Of a stretch of DNA of 64,000 nt, positions 33,066 to 42,981 are shown in pieces. The DNA is from Bradyrhizobiaceae bacterium. Its GTDB lineage: Bacteria; Pseudomonadota; Alphaproteobacteria; Rhizobiales; Xanthobacteraceae. Below the pieces are notes generated by a model. It was not told the origin of the DNA and did not search any database. It saw only the letters and a program-made list of their open reading frames with translations. The first letter of the stretch is position 1. The number at the start of each line of letters is the position of its first letter. Location: positions 1 to 64,000 of the forward strand of contig RXJC01000004.1 of assembly GCA_003963435.1 (NCBI GenBank), given 5' to 3'. A program made the position numbers and the translations under genes.

Positions 33066-33673
33066 GCGCCTTCTTCGGTCCGCTCGAGTCCGATCGCCGC
33101 GTGCCGGCCCGGCAGCAGACCCGCGTCGCGAGCTTCCTGATCTCCGCCCATGGCGCGCTTGGGCGTCGCTTCGCTCTCGCCTTGCCTGTCAGGTTGGAAT
33201 CGGCCTGGCAAACCGAGCTTAACGCGCAATTCTACAACGAATCCGAGATCATATCCCTGCTCCTGCGCGCAACCAGTTGGACGCCTGATCTTGCCTTGGG
33301 ATATCTCGCTGCGGCCTGGGAGACCGCTTGGTTCCCTTCGCCTGCGGAAGGCATTCCAGATCCATCGCTGGCGCTCGCCGTCGATCTCGCGGCTCTCGCT
33401 CACGCCGTTCACGCCGGCATCCGGCCGGCAGCGCTGCTTCCAGCGGAGGCGAATCCGAACGATCCTTTCGCGATGGCGCTGCGGCGCGTCGAGTTCGAGA
33501 GCGGCCGGCTGCTGCAGGCGCAAATCATGTTCCTGAAGGGTGAAAGCCTCGTGCCGTTTCGCGACGCCGTGAGCGCCGCGCTCGAACGGCGCCACGCCGA
33601 GGTGCGCAGGCTGTGGCGCGAGATGCTCGAGAGTGTCGGCATTTCGCGCGACGAGAATGACGCGAAGCCTTGA
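33062..33673 (+). CDS. Hypothetical protein coupled to alpha/beta hydrolase
   Basis: The protein has 203 residues and starts by an ATGA overlap with the hydrolase. It is largely helical and Ala-rich, without signal peptide or clear membrane span. Recognisable stretches are RVASFLISAHGALGRRFALA, a Leu/Trp-rich centre (LLRATSWTPDLALGYLAAAW) and a charged C-terminus (ALERRHAEVRRLWREMLES). I do not recognise the family. The tail of the gene overlaps the FixK box of the next operon. Confidence 0.78.
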   Translation: MSAFFGPLESDRRVPARQQTRVASFLISAHGALGRRFALALPVRLESAWQTELNAQFYNESEIISLLLRATSWTPDLALGYLAAAWETAWFPSPAEGIPDPSLALAVDLAALAHAVHAGIRPAALLPAEANPNDPFAMALRRVEFESGRLLQAQIMFLKGESLVPFRDAVSAALERRHAEVRRLWREMLESVGISRDENDAKP

Positions 33674-33683
33674 CGCAGATCAA
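33670..33683 (+). promoter_or_regulatory. FixK/FNR-type box upstream of atoDA
   Basis: TTGAC-N4-ATCAA is centred 64 bp upstream of the atoD start and overlaps the stop codon of the preceding gene. Confidence 0.75.
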
Positions 33684-33740
33684 CGGAGTACACCGGCCGG
33701 CCGCCAACATTCGACCGACGAACTGACTGGAGTTCCGACC

Positions 33741-34394
33741 ATGAAGGCCGTTTCTGTTGAAGAAGCCGTTGCGATGATACCCACCGGCGCCAGCATCATG
33801 GTCGGCGGCTTCATGGGTGTTGGGACCCCGGAGCGGCTGCTCGACGAGGTGGTGCGGCAGCGGAAGCAGAACCTGACGATCATCAGCAACGACGCGGCCA
33901 CGCCCGGCAAGGGTGTCGGCAAGCTGTTCGACGCGACGCTGGTCTCGCGACTGACGGCGACGCATATCGGCCTCAATCCGAAGGCGCAGCAGCAGATGCT
34001 GACGAACCAGGTCGCCGTTGATCTCATTCCGCAAGGCACCTTTGCCGAGCGCATTCGCGCTGGCGGCTGCGGCCTGGGCGGAGTGCTCACACCGACCGGT
34101 GTCGGCACGCTGGTGGCGGAAGGCAAGCGCCAGATCGAGGTCGACGGCAAGCCGTATCTGCTCGAAACCGCCCTGCGCGCGCAGTTTGCGCTGGTGCACG
34201 CCTTCCTCGCCGACTATCTCGGCAATCTCTCCTACGCGCTGACGTCCCGCAATTTCAACCCGGTGATGGCGATGGCGGCCGATACCGTGATCGTGACCGC
34301 GGAGCACATCGTGCCCGTCGGGGTCATCGCGCCAGATCATGTCATGACACCGGCGCCGCTGGTCGACTATCTCATCACGAACCAGAACGGGTGA
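33741..34394 (+). CDS. atoD: Acetate/3-oxoacid CoA-transferase, alpha subunit
   Basis: The protein has 217 residues from ATG 33741; a longer in-frame ORF has no ribosome site. The family I CoA-transferase A motif is present (IMVGGFMGVGTPERLLDEV), followed by IISNDAATPGKGVGKL, GGCGLGGVLTPTGVGT and SARNF-like TSRNFNPVMAMAADTVIV. With the beta subunit it moves CoA between acyl-CoA and a short-chain acid such as acetate or acetoacetate. It works beside AckA, Pta and a MaoC protein, all of which touch acetyl-CoA or acyl-CoA pools. Confidence 0.93.
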   Translation: MKAVSVEEAVAMIPTGASIMVGGFMGVGTPERLLDEVVRQRKQNLTIISNDAATPGKGVGKLFDATLVSRLTATHIGLNPKAQQQMLTNQVAVDLIPQGTFAERIRAGGCGLGGVLTPTGVGTLVAEGKRQIEVDGKPYLLETALRAQFALVHAFLADYLGNLSYALTSRNFNPVMAMAADTVIVTAEHIVPVGVIAPDHVMTPAPLVDYLITNQNG

Positions 34395-34398
34395 CATC

Positions 34399-35049
34399 AT
34401 GGATGCACAGGAGATCATCGCCCGGCGGGTTGCGCGCGAGCTCAAGCCCGGCAATCTCGTCAACCTCGGCATCGGCATTCCGACACTGGTCGCCAACTAT
34501 GTCTCCCCCGACTTGAAGGTGTTCTTCCAGTCCGAAAACGGGCTGATCGGCACCGGCCCCATTCCCGAACAGGGACTAGAGCATCCCCTGCTCACGGATG
34601 CCGGCGGCCGACCGATCAGCGCCCTCCCGGGCGCGAGCACGTTCGACAGCGCGATGTCGTTCGGATTGATCCGCGGCGGTCATGTCGACGTCACCGTGCT
34701 CGGCGGCCTGCAGGTCGATGCGCGCGGCCACCTCGCCAACTGGATGATCCCCGGCAAGATGGTGCCCGGCATGGGCGGCGCCATGGATCTGGTGAGCGGC
34801 GCCAAACGGGTCATCGTCGCCATGCAGCATGCTGCGAAGGGCAAATCGAAGATCGTCAAGCAGTGCAACCTGCCGCTGACGTCAGACCGCCCGGTGAGCC
34901 TGGTGGTGACCGATCTCGCGGTGATCGGCTTCCCCGACGGCAGGGCCACCCTGATCGAGACCGCCCCCGGCGTCAGCGTCGGCGAGGTCATGGCAGTCAC
35001 CGATGCCGAGCTCCTCATCGGCGACCACGTCCTCGAAATGAAGATCTGA
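34399..35049 (+). CDS. atoA: Acetate/3-oxoacid CoA-transferase, beta subunit
   Basis: The protein has 216 residues and starts four bases after the alpha subunit stop. The motif GNLVNLGIGIPTLVANYV and the catalytic Glu in FFQSENGLIGTGP identify the subunit. VTVLGGLQVDARGHLANWM and GMGGAMDLVSGAKRVIVAM complete the fold. It forms the active heterotetramer with AtoD. Confidence 0.94.
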   Translation: MDAQEIIARRVARELKPGNLVNLGIGIPTLVANYVSPDLKVFFQSENGLIGTGPIPEQGLEHPLLTDAGGRPISALPGASTFDSAMSFGLIRGGHVDVTVLGGLQVDARGHLANWMIPGKMVPGMGGAMDLVSGAKRVIVAMQHAAKGKSKIVKQCNLPLTSDRPVSLVVTDLAVIGFPDGRATLIETAPGVSVGEVMAVTDAELLIGDHVLEMKI

Positions 35050-35063
35050 ACCGGCGAGGCAGT

Positions 35064-35522
35064 ATGCGCATATTCAACGATTTCAAGGAAATCAAAGCGG
35101 CCGTCGGCACCGAGATCGGGGTGAGCGACTGGCTCGAGATCACCCAGGAACGGATCAACCAGTTTGCGGAAGCGACCTGCGACGAGCAATGGATTCACGT
35201 CGACCAGGAGCGCGCCAGGAAAGAGATGCCGGGTGGCAAGACCATCGCCCACGGACTGTTATCGCTCGCGCTGGCGCCCCTGTTCATTCGCTCGGTGATC
35301 GGACTGAAGGGCCTGCGCAACACACTCAACTACGGCGCGGATCGGATCCGCTACCTCGCGCCCGTTCCGGCGGGATCCAAGTTACGAGGGCGCGTGACCA
35401 TCGCCGAGGCCGAGGATGTACCACCCGATGGCCTGCGGGTGAACTATCATCTCGTGATCGAAATCGAAGGCGGCGCGAAGCCGGCCTGTGTCGCCGAACT
35501 GATCGCGCTGCACTACCGCTGA
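35064..35522 (+). CDS. MaoC family (R)-enoyl-CoA hydratase-like protein
   Basis: The protein has 152 residues from ATG 35064. It shows the hot-dog fold with the MaoC hydratase motif: FAEATCDEQWIHVDQERA (catalytic Asp/His area), then KTIAHGLLSLALAP. It could hydrate enoyl-CoA to 3-hydroxyacyl-CoA and so link fatty-acid or PHA pools to the CoA-transferase just upstream. It ends 30 bp from the convergent fabI gene. Confidence 0.9.
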   Translation: MRIFNDFKEIKAAVGTEIGVSDWLEITQERINQFAEATCDEQWIHVDQERARKEMPGGKTIAHGLLSLALAPLFIRSVIGLKGLRNTLNYGADRIRYLAPVPAGSKLRGRVTIAEAEDVPPDGLRVNYHLVIEIEGGAKPACVAELIALHYR

Positions 35523-35537
35523 GTGCTCGCGCGACCA

Positions 35538-35575
35538 GGCGGTGCTATCACCTAGTCGATGATGTGATAGCCGCC
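35538..35575. terminator. Inverted repeat at the maoC/fabI junction, possible terminator
   Basis: The arms share an 8-bp perfect core (GCTATCAC and GTGATAGC) extended imperfectly by GGCGG and CCGCC. The loop contains the fabI stop codon. No T-run follows, so termination is only a suggestion. Confidence 0.3.
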
Positions 35576-36340
35576 ATCGATGTACAGCACACCGCCGGTC
35601 ATCAGCTTGGCGCCGTCGAGCGCCAGGAATGCGGTAGCGTTGCCGACGTCGTCGATGCTGACCAGGCTGCGAGCTGGCGCCTTCGATTGCGCCTTGTCCA
35701 TCAGCTCGTCGAATTCAGGAATGCCCGAAGCTGCACGCGTGGCCAGCGGTCCCGGCGAGATCGCATGCACGCGGATGCCTTTCGGGCCCAGCTCGGCCGC
35801 GGCATAACGAACCGCCGATTCCAGCGCCGCCTTCGCCACACCCATGATGTTGTAGTTCTCGACCACCATCTGGCTGCCGTAATAGGTCATGGTGAACATG
35901 GTGCCGCCGTTCTTCATCAGGGGCTCGGCCAGATGAGCCATCCGCAGGAAGGACCAGCAGGAGACCTCCATGGTCTTGAGAAAGCCCTCGCGGCCGACGT
36001 CGACGACACGGCCATGCAGCGCTTCCTTGGGCGAGAAGGCGATCGAGTGCAGCAGGAAATCGAGCTGACCCCACTCCTTCGCGATTCGTTCGAAGACCTG
36101 CTCCGTCTGCCCTTCGACCATGACGTCGAGCGGCATGAAGATCGGCGCCTCCAGCGCCTGCGCCAGCGGCTCGACGTGTTTTTTCGCACGGTCATTGAGA
36201 TAGGTCACCGCGAGCTCGGCTCCGAGCGCCCGAAACGCCCTGGCGCAACCCCAGGCGATGGATTGATCGTTGGCGATGCCGACCACGAGCCCCTTCTTGC
36301 CTTTCAGGGCAACCTTGGTATCGGGATATACGGGAATCAT
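35552..36340 (-). CDS. fabI: Enoyl-[acyl-carrier-protein] reductase, FabI type
   Basis: The protein has 262 residues. It is an SDR-type NADH-dependent reductase of fatty-acid synthesis. The FabI form of the nucleotide site is seen ([20 protein letters not shown]). The catalytic Tyr-x6-Lys sits in [13 protein letters not shown], and a terminal [12 protein letters not shown] closes the fold. It overlaps ackA by four bases and is the last gene of the DUF3141-pta-ackA operon. That placement, away from other fab genes, suggests a second, oxygen-regulated FabI (inference). Confidence 0.95.
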   Translation of the reverse strand: MIPVYPDTKVALKGKKGLVVGIANDQSIAWGCARAFRALGAELAVTYLNDRAKKHVEPLAQALEAPIFMPLDVMVEGQTEQVFERIAKEWGQLDFLLHSIAFSPKEALHGRVVDVGREGFLKTMEVSCWSFLRMAHLAEPLMKNGGTMFTMTYYGSQMVVENYNIMGVAKAALESAVRYAAAELGPKGIRVHAISPGPLATRAASGIPEFDELMDKAQSKAPARSLVSIDDVGNATAFLALDGAKLMTGGVLYIDGGYHIID

Positions 36341-37551
36341 GACACCCTCTCCTGCTTGGGGTTGCTCGACGGCGTGTTCATCAGCAGCGACAGCGTATGC
36401 TGCGCGATCATCAGCTCCTCATCGGTGGGCACCACGTAGACCGGAATGAGGCTGCGGGGCTGCGAGATCAGGCACGCGTGGCCCGAGTTTTGATTGGAAT
36501 CGAGCGCGGCACCGAGCCAATCAAGCTGCTCGACCACGCGGGCGCGAATTGTTGCAGAATTTTCTCCAATCCCGGCCGTGAAGACGAAGGCGTCCAGGCC
36601 CTGCAAGGCGGCTGCCAGCATGCCGGTGTTGAGGCCGATCCGGTAAGCGAAATAGTCGATCGCGAGCTTGGCCTTGGGATCGTCACTCTTCTCGAGTTCA
36701 CGCATGTCGTTGCTGATACCAGAGAGGCCCTTCAAGCCGCATTCCCGATAGAGGAAATCCTGCACGTTCGCCGCCGACATGCCCTTCTCGGCCATCAGGT
36801 AGAGCACGACGCCGGGATCGAGCTGACCCGGCCGCGTTCCCATCGGCAGACCGTCCAGGGCGGTGAAACCCATGGTGCTCTCGACGCTACGCCCGTTCTT
36901 CATGGCGCACATCGAGGCGCCGCTGCCGAGGTGGGCGACGATCACCCGGCGCTTTGCGATTTCTGGGGCGACGCTCGGCAGCGTCCTCGCGATGTACTCG
37001 TAGGACAGGCCGTGAAAGCCATAGCGCCGCACGCCTTCGGCATGAAGCCGATGCGGGATCGCATAGTAGTCCGCGAGAGCACCGTGCGTTCGGTGAAATG
37101 CGGTGTCGAAGCACGCGGCCTGCGGCAATGTCGGAAAGTTCGTCAGGATCGAGCGGATCGGGGCCAGGTTGTGCGGCTGGTGCAGCGGCGCGAGGTTGAT
37201 GAACCGCTCCAGCCGGGCCACCACGCCGTGGTCGACCAGGACCGGCTTGTCGTAGTCCGGACCGCCATGAACCACCCGATGTCCGACCGCAATCGGATGA
37301 ATGCGAAGCTCCTCGCGCAACCACTCGCCGGCAACGCCCATCGCGGTTGAAACGTCCGGCACCGCTTCGATCGGATAGGCGCGGTCGGCGAGCGGATCGC
37401 CCGCCGCGCCGCTAGCCTTCAGCCGAGGGCGACTGCCGATGCCGTCCATCTGGCCCTTGATCTGCCGCCGCAGCCGGCCCTCGCCCTCGACCGAGAAGAT
37501 CTGGAATTTGACGCTCGAGGAGCCGGCGTTCACGACGAGAATCGTATCCAT
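36337..37551 (-). CDS. ackA: Acetate kinase
   Basis: The protein has 404 residues from ATG 37551; the longer frame to 37620 reads into pta. Family signatures are [16 protein letters not shown] at the N-terminus, [40 protein letters not shown] and the [17 protein letters not shown] that follows. Late motif [18 protein letters not shown] is also present. It interconverts acetate and acetyl phosphate with ATP. It starts 5 bp after pta, so acetyl-CoA can be used for substrate-level ATP formation when respiration is limited. Confidence 0.96.
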   Translation of the reverse strand: MDTILVVNAGSSSVKFQIFSVEGEGRLRRQIKGQMDGIGSRPRLKASGAAGDPLADRAYPIEAVPDVSTAMGVAGEWLREELRIHPIAVGHRVVHGGPDYDKPVLVDHGVVARLERFINLAPLHQPHNLAPIRSILTNFPTLPQAACFDTAFHRTHGALADYYAIPHRLHAEGVRRYGFHGLSYEYIARTLPSVAPEIAKRRVIVAHLGSGASMCAMKNGRSVESTMGFTALDGLPMGTRPGQLDPGVVLYLMAEKGMSAANVQDFLYRECGLKGLSGISNDMRELEKSDDPKAKLAIDYFAYRIGLNTGMLAAALQGLDAFVFTAGIGENSATIRARVVEQLDWLGAALDSNQNSGHACLISQPRSLIPVYVVPTDEELMIAQHTLSLLMNTPSSNPKQERVS

Positions 37552-37556
37552 GGCAG

Positions 37557-38519
37557 TCACGCGGCTATCGTTGGAGCATGCTGGCGACGCGCGTTGGCGT
37601 AGAGCGACGCCACCGCACAAGACGCCATCCGCGCGCGCGGCGTATCGGCTCGCGAGGTCAGGACGATCGGCACGCGCGCGCCGAGCACGATGCCGGCCCC
37701 GTCTGCCTTGGCGAAGTAGGCGAGGTTCTTTGCCAGCATGTTGCCGGCCTCGAGATCGGGAACGACCAGGATCTGCGCCCTGCCGGCGACCTCGGACTTG
37801 ATGCCCTTGATGCGCGCCGCCTCGGGGTCGATCGCATTGTCGAAAGCCAGCGGGCCGTCGAGCACGCCGCCGGTAATCTGACCCCGATCGGCCATCTTGC
37901 AGAGCGCGGCCGCCTCGATCGTCGACGGAATCTTGGTGGTGACGGTCTCGACGGCCGACAGGATGGCGACGCGCGGCGCCTTGCCGAAGCCGGCCTCCAC
38001 ATAGAGATCGATCGCGTTTTGGATGATGTCGCGCTTGGCGTCGAGGTCCGGAAAGATGTTGATGGCGGCGTCCGTCACGAACAAGGTCTCGGCGTAGGCC
38101 GGTACGTCCATGACAAAGACGTGGCTGATACGACGATCGGTGCGCAGACCTCCGGCCTTGGCCGTAACGGCCCGCATCAGCTCGTCAGTGTGCAGGCTGC
38201 CCTTCATCAGCAGCTCGCCTTTGGCGGCGTGGATCAGCTCGACCCCCTTGGCGGCGGCGTCCTCGCTATGCGCGGCATCGACGACCTCGAAGCCCGAGAT
38301 GTCGAGATCGAACTTTCTGGCGGTATCCCTGACCTTGCCTTCGGGGCCGACGAGGATCGGCCGGATGATGCCGGCTCGCGCGCTGTCGACGGCGCCACGC
38401 AGCGAGGTCTCGTCGCAGGGATGCACCACGACCGTCGGAGCCGGAGGGATGGCCTTGGCGGCCGCGATCAGGCGGTCATATTTGCTGGAGAACTGCGATT
38501 GGCTGGCATCGGCCGACAT
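37557..38519 (-). CDS. pta: Phosphate acetyltransferase (PTA/PTB family)
   Basis: The protein has 320 residues. The short PTA/PTB catalytic domain is complete ([68 protein letters not shown] and [17 protein letters not shown]). It lacks the long N-terminal regulatory part of enterobacterial Pta. It converts acetyl-CoA and phosphate to acetyl phosphate for AckA. Butyryl-CoA use (Ptb) cannot be excluded by eye. The pairing with ackA favours Pta. Confidence 0.92.
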   Translation of the reverse strand: MSADASQSQFSSKYDRLIAAAKAIPPAPTVVVHPCDETSLRGAVDSARAGIIRPILVGPEGKVRDTARKFDLDISGFEVVDAAHSEDAAAKGVELIHAAKGELLMKGSLHTDELMRAVTAKAGGLRTDRRISHVFVMDVPAYAETLFVTDAAINIFPDLDAKRDIIQNAIDLYVEAGFGKAPRVAILSAVETVTTKIPSTIEAAALCKMADRGQITGGVLDGPLAFDNAIDPEAARIKGIKSEVAGRAQILVVPDLEAGNMLAKNLAYFAKADGAGIVLGARVPIVLTSRADTPRARMASCAVASLYANARRQHAPTIAA

Positions 38520-38548
38520 GATGTTGCTCCCGATCCTTTTGACTGCCG

Positions 38549-40768
38549 TTACGACGCTCTCGCCTGGTCGAAAGGGGCGACCTTGGTCGCGCTCCCCTCC
38601 TCCATCTCGACGCCGAGGAGCGTGGCAATCCGCTGGAGACGGCTTGCGCGCTCGCCGGTCACCTCGCCGCTGGCAGAGAGCACCTCGCGCATGGATGCAA
38701 CCAGAGCCCGGCGCTGATTGACGTCATCTGGCAACAGCTTCGGAATGGCCGCGAGCGCACCCTCCTGGTCCAGCAGGAGCATGAAGAACTGCTCACGAAC
38801 CAGCATCTTGAACTCGGCCAGCGACAGGCGAGGCCCTCCATGATCACGCCGCACGCGGCGCAGCGCCTCGATGCTGCGCTCATCGACCATCCCGCGCGCC
38901 GAGCCGATATAGAGCAGGCTTCGGATCGCCGCCTCACGCGGTCCCCCCTCGCCGATCCTGGACCTCAGTTCGGCGATGCGCTTCTCGAGCATGGCGCGGT
39001 GCTCGGCGGACATCTCCCGCCGGCGCGATGGCTCGGACTTCGGATCGATCCCCAGCGCCGCCTGCAAGGCCGGCGATCCGTAGAGATTGAGAAAGACCGT
39101 CTCGCTGAGCGCTTCCGTTGCGTCACGCCAGCTGTCGAGCGCGTGGACGATCTGCTTGGACATCTGCTCCTGGAACGCCAGGAACGGATTGTCCTTCGAC
39201 GCCGGCTTGCGCTTGTCCTCGATCTCTTCCGCAGCGGACTTCACCGTTGCCATCAGCGGATTCTGGCTGCTGAAGGCCTCGTACTGCATCCGCAACGGAT
39301 GCAGGTTGCGCATCGTCTCCGCCAATTGCGGGCTCACGACGTTCTTGATCCAGGGTTGGACGAACTTCCGGTAAGCCGCCAGATTGAGCTCGGAAACACG
39401 CTTGGCGGCTGCGAAACGCCGCTCGTCCTCCGGTGAATTGCCGCCCATGGCCCGGATATCGTCGAGCGTCCGCGCCTCGCAGCGCATGACCCACTTGCCG
39501 ACGACGAGATCCGAGCTCGTCGTCTCCTCGTCCTTGGCCTCGAAGGTTGCCTCATAGAGTCCCGGCGGCAGCACATCGATCAGATCGATGTTCTCGGAGA
39601 ATTCCGCATGCTCCTTCTTGGCGACGCCGCCGGAGACGAAAATGCCGAGATGTCCGACGCTCTGGTGGACGGTATAGACGATGGTCTGGCCGTAAGCCCT
39701 GATCTCGTCGACATCAGCGTAGCAATCCAGGATCCAGTCCAGCGCCTGCTGTGGGGGCGTGACGTTGTCGCCCTCGGAACAGAACACCAGAATGGGCGAT
39801 CGAATGTTTCGCAGGTCCACCTTCCTGCCGTCGGACATCTCGATGTTGCCCGCGGCCAAATTGTTGCCGATGAACAGTTCGTCGACGATGAACTGGATTT
39901 CCTCGGCGTTCAGATTGACGTGGCCGCCCCACCAGCGCTCGAATTCGAGATAACGGTCCGCTTCGGTGTCGACCTTGGAATAGACGTTGTACTGCTTGGT
40001 CCACAACGTGTTCGACGGATTCTGGTTCTCGAAGTTCTGCACCAGCCAGGCGCCGTCGAACTTGCCGGCGCCGAGATCGCTGGCAAGCGCGGTCAACCAG
40101 CTTCCGCCCAGCAGGCCGCCCGAATAGCGCATCGGATATTTGCCATGAACACCCGCCCAATAAGCGAGCGGCGCGCCGGCGATGATGATCGGCCCGAACA
40201 GCTCCGGCCGCAACGACGCCAGGATCATGACGGCCCAGCCGGCCTGGCAATTGCCGATCACGCAGGGCTTGCCATCGGCCTTGGGATGCAGGCTGATGAC
40301 CTTCTCGATGAATAGCGCCTCGGCGCGGGCGATGCGCTCGATGGTCTGCCCCGGCATCGGCTCGGGCAGGAAGCCTACGAAATAGCAGGGATGACCCGCT
40401 TTCATGGCGACGCCGATCTCGCTATCGGCCTTGAAGCCGCCGATGCCCGGGCCGTGTCCGGCACGTGGATCGACGACGATGAACGGCCGCCGCTCGGGAT
40501 CGATCTCGACGCCTTTCGGCGGAATGATGCGGACCAGCGCGTAATTGACGGGATCGTCGAGCTTGCGGCCATCGATGATCAGTTCGGCGGCATATTGCAG
40601 GACATGCGGAGCCGTCTGCGCGATGTGCTCGCGATATTGGTCGCCGCGTCGGCGCATGATGTCCAGGAACAGCACGCTGCGCTGTCCTGCGTCGACCAGA
40701 TATTCGACCGCCGAGGCCACGAGCCCGGACAGGGGGCCGCCCGGTAGATTTGGAGCTTCCATCGACAT
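38549..40768 (-). CDS. DUF3141 protein, PHA-synthase-like alpha/beta hydrolase
   Basis: The protein has 739 residues. The middle is an alpha/beta-hydrolase domain related to poly(3-hydroxyalkanoate) synthases. It has FIVVDPRAGHGPGIGGFKAD, HPCYFVGFLPEPMPGQ and a nucleophile box with Cys in place of Ser (VIGNCQAGWAVMILA). The acid segment is ILVFCSEGDNVTPP and the late His lies in VHQSVGHLGIFVSG. A long helical C-terminal region (residues about 430-739) is specific to DUF3141. It heads the pta-ackA-fabI operon behind a FixK box. Polymer synthesis is not proven; an acyl-CoA thioester transfer role is inferred. Confidence 0.9.
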   Translation of the reverse strand: MSMEAPNLPGGPLSGLVASAVEYLVDAGQRSVLFLDIMRRRGDQYREHIAQTAPHVLQYAAELIIDGRKLDDPVNYALVRIIPPKGVEIDPERRPFIVVDPRAGHGPGIGGFKADSEIGVAMKAGHPCYFVGFLPEPMPGQTIERIARAEALFIEKVISLHPKADGKPCVIGNCQAGWAVMILASLRPELFGPIIIAGAPLAYWAGVHGKYPMRYSGGLLGGSWLTALASDLGAGKFDGAWLVQNFENQNPSNTLWTKQYNVYSKVDTEADRYLEFERWWGGHVNLNAEEIQFIVDELFIGNNLAAGNIEMSDGRKVDLRNIRSPILVFCSEGDNVTPPQQALDWILDCYADVDEIRAYGQTIVYTVHQSVGHLGIFVSGGVAKKEHAEFSENIDLIDVLPPGLYEATFEAKDEETTSSDLVVGKWVMRCEARTLDDIRAMGGNSPEDERRFAAAKRVSELNLAAYRKFVQPWIKNVVSPQLAETMRNLHPLRMQYEAFSSQNPLMATVKSAAEEIEDKRKPASKDNPFLAFQEQMSKQIVHALDSWRDATEALSETVFLNLYGSPALQAALGIDPKSEPSRRREMSAEHRAMLEKRIAELRSRIGEGGPREAAIRSLLYIGSARGMVDERSIEALRRVRRDHGGPRLSLAEFKMLVREQFFMLLLDQEGALAAIPKLLPDDVNQRRALVASMREVLSASGEVTGERASRLQRIATLLGVEMEEGSATKVAPFDQARAS

Positions 40769-40823
40769 GTTCCGACCTCTCTCGTCCGCGCATCCATTGA
40801 GAGCGCGAGGGCGCCGGGATACG

Positions 40824-40837
40824 TTGACTTAGGTCAA
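40824..40837 (-). promoter_or_regulatory. FixK/FNR-type box upstream of DUF3141-pta-ackA-fabI
   Basis: TTGAC-N4-GTCAA is centred 62 bp upstream of the DUF3141 start, a class II distance. Confidence 0.76.
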
Positions 40838-40946
40838 CGGTCGGCCCGATAGAGACAGCGTCAGCAGACCTGCCGTGGTGACGTCGGGTCGAAGCCGACG
40901 GCGGACACCATCAATCCCCCTCCCGCGGGATGCTGGCGCGGCGGCG

Positions 40947-41612
40947 TCACGGGCGCACCTCGCCCCCGTCTTTCTTGAGCCAGATGTTGATGCTCACCAA
41001 CAGCACCCAGAACGGAAAGACGACGAGGCTCCAGTCGATGTAGTAGCTTCCGATGAGAAGGATGGCGGCGACGCCATATCCGCCATAGGCGAGCCAACGC
41101 GGCGTGAGCCCCGTGTAGAGGGCGATGGTCGACGTCGTCATCATGAACACGGAGGCGGTCTTGACGAGGTATATGTTGACCATTCCGTAGGCCAGACCGC
41201 GGCCGAAATGAAAGGTCGCGGAATTGATCAGCACGTTCGGCGCCGCGTGAAAGGCCAGAATGACGGCGCCGATGACGGCGGCGGCGGCGAACAACATTGC
41301 GAGCATCAGCACGGCGCTGCCGAAGAAGATCGTCGCAAAAAACTGGTCCTCGCGCTCGCCGAGCCGGTCGCGCAGAAAGCCGACGAACCACAGGAATGCG
41401 ACGCCCGCGAAGGGCACGAGGTTCAATGCCAAGGCGACGTTGCTGGTCCCGCCGTGCAGCCACGCACCCGGCTCGAGCGGATCGGCCGGCACGGACCGCC
41501 GCATCAACCAGAACACCGCGAGAAGCAGCAGCGAGAACAGGATGCCCGCCGCGGCCGCCACGCGCGGGGCTCGCAATTTCGCCCGCGTCAATCCGGTTGC
41601 TCGCGTGATCAC
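40947..41612 (-). CDS. Hypothetical integral membrane protein
   Basis: The protein has 221 residues with about six hydrophobic helices (AAAAGILFSLLLLAVFWLM, VALALNLVPFAGVAFLWFVG, VLMLAMLFAAAAVIGAVILA and further ones near the C-terminus). It has no recognised catalytic motif. Its start overlaps the DUF2254 stop by four bases, so both are made together. Confidence 0.82.
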   Translation of the reverse strand: MITRATGLTRAKLRAPRVAAAAGILFSLLLLAVFWLMRRSVPADPLEPGAWLHGGTSNVALALNLVPFAGVAFLWFVGFLRDRLGEREDQFFATIFFGSAVLMLAMLFAAAAVIGAVILAFHAAPNVLINSATFHFGRGLAYGMVNIYLVKTASVFMMTTSTIALYTGLTPRWLAYGGYGVAAILLIGSYYIDWSLVVFPFWVLLVSINIWLKKDGGEVRP

Positions 41613-42898
41613 GGAACGGCCCGCCCCTTCTCGTCCGAGGCTGCCGGGCTCGCCAGGCCGTGGTGGTGCGACAAGCCGAGACCCTGCCGGTCCTCGATGC
41701 GGGCCGCGGCGCGGTCCTGCGCATCAAAACTCGACCGCTCGATCCCGGAATCGAGATGACCGAGATAGTCGCGAACGAGTTTCGCGTGCTCCCCGCGGGC
41801 GCAGTCGCCGAGCTCGGCGAGAGCGGCGCGCAGGCGGCGCATGACCTGAATGGAGGTCGATCCGAACTGGCGGATTTCGTCGAAGGCCAGCGCGAGATAA
41901 TCCTCCCAGGTCGGCACCCGGTAGATCACCCTGAGAACGCCGCTTTCGTCGTAAGCCCGACACGCCTCCAGATCACATTTGGCCAGCCGCCGCAGCATAT
42001 CCTCGATCTGGTCGATCGCTTGCACGGCTGTCGTCGGGTCGTTGATGGCCGGGGACAGCGCCTTGATCGCGACATCGACGAGCAGCCGCATCGCGTATTT
42101 CGGGTCCTGCTCGAAAGTGCGCTGCTCGTCGAGATGAACGCATGCACTCAACTCCTTCTCTCCAACGAGCGCACGCGCTCCGTGAGCATGCAGGATCACG
42201 CTGTCTTCGAGCAACGTATCCCCGACCCCGCACTCCATCATGATGAGACCGTCCATCCGGCGTGCATGGCCCACCAGCCTGGCGATGTCGATCGACGTCA
42301 CCGACTGCGGATTGCCGACATGCTTGACCGTGAGCGCCGGCGCACAGGCGGGTTGTTGCGCCGGCGCGGCGTTGCCGGACGTGCGCCACGGCACCGCCTG
42401 GTACGTGCCGACGATGACCTGCCGGCCGATATCGCCCAGCGCCTGCAGCACCCGGATGATCTGGAGATTGTTCAAGCGCTGGACGAGCTGCGCAAGCATC
42501 AGCACGCTGGCGATCAGCATGGCTGCCACGATCGCGGCAGAGAGAAATGGCACGCCTTGAGTACCCTGGCGATCGACCCAGGCCAGCGTGGCGAGGCTGT
42601 ACATGAACGTTGCGACGAACATGCCAAGCGAGTGAAACAGCAGCCGGTCGCGCGCGAACCAGACCACGAGGCGAGGCGAATAGACCACGGCGTTGAACTG
42701 GACCAGCACGAAGGCGATCGAGAACACGATGCCGGTGAGCGCCATCATGCCCGAGGCGACGGCCGACAGATAGGCCTGCGCGGAGGAGGTCGACAGATTG
42801 AGACTGACGGCCAGGAACGTCGCTTCCAGGCGCGGTACCAGGAAGCCGGCCGCGACGCTCGCAATCGCATAGAGCGTGGGTATCAGCCAGAGCTGCAT
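41609..42898 (-). CDS. DUF2254 family membrane protein
   Basis: The protein has 429 residues. ATG 42898 follows AAAGGAGGAG, which decides the start. Four N-terminal membrane helices (LIPTLYAIASVAAGFLVP, MMALTGIVFSIAFVLVQFNA, LGMFVATFMYSLATLAWV, VAAMLIASVLMLAQLV) are followed by a cytoplasmic domain with VDVAIKALSPAINDPTTAVQ, the family signature, and AFDEIRQFGSTSIQVMRRL. The physiological role is unknown. The divergent region upstream carries a perfect FixK dyad. Confidence 0.9.
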   Translation of the reverse strand: MQLWLIPTLYAIASVAAGFLVPRLEATFLAVSLNLSTSSAQAYLSAVASGMMALTGIVFSIAFVLVQFNAVVYSPRLVVWFARDRLLFHSLGMFVATFMYSLATLAWVDRQGTQGVPFLSAAIVAAMLIASVLMLAQLVQRLNNLQIIRVLQALGDIGRQVIVGTYQAVPWRTSGNAAPAQQPACAPALTVKHVGNPQSVTSIDIARLVGHARRMDGLIMMECGVGDTLLEDSVILHAHGARALVGEKELSACVHLDEQRTFEQDPKYAMRLLVDVAIKALSPAINDPTTAVQAIDQIEDMLRRLAKCDLEACRAYDESGVLRVIYRVPTWEDYLALAFDEIRQFGSTSIQVMRRLRAALAELGDCARGEHAKLVRDYLGHLDSGIERSSFDAQDRAAARIEDRQGLGLSHHHGLASPAASDEKGRAVP

Positions 42899-42981
42899 GC
42901 CGCCTCCTCCTTTCACGCTGCCCGAATGCCGACCGGGCCGCCCGGGATGGGACAGCATCCCCGCGCCTTGCGGGCGGTTTG

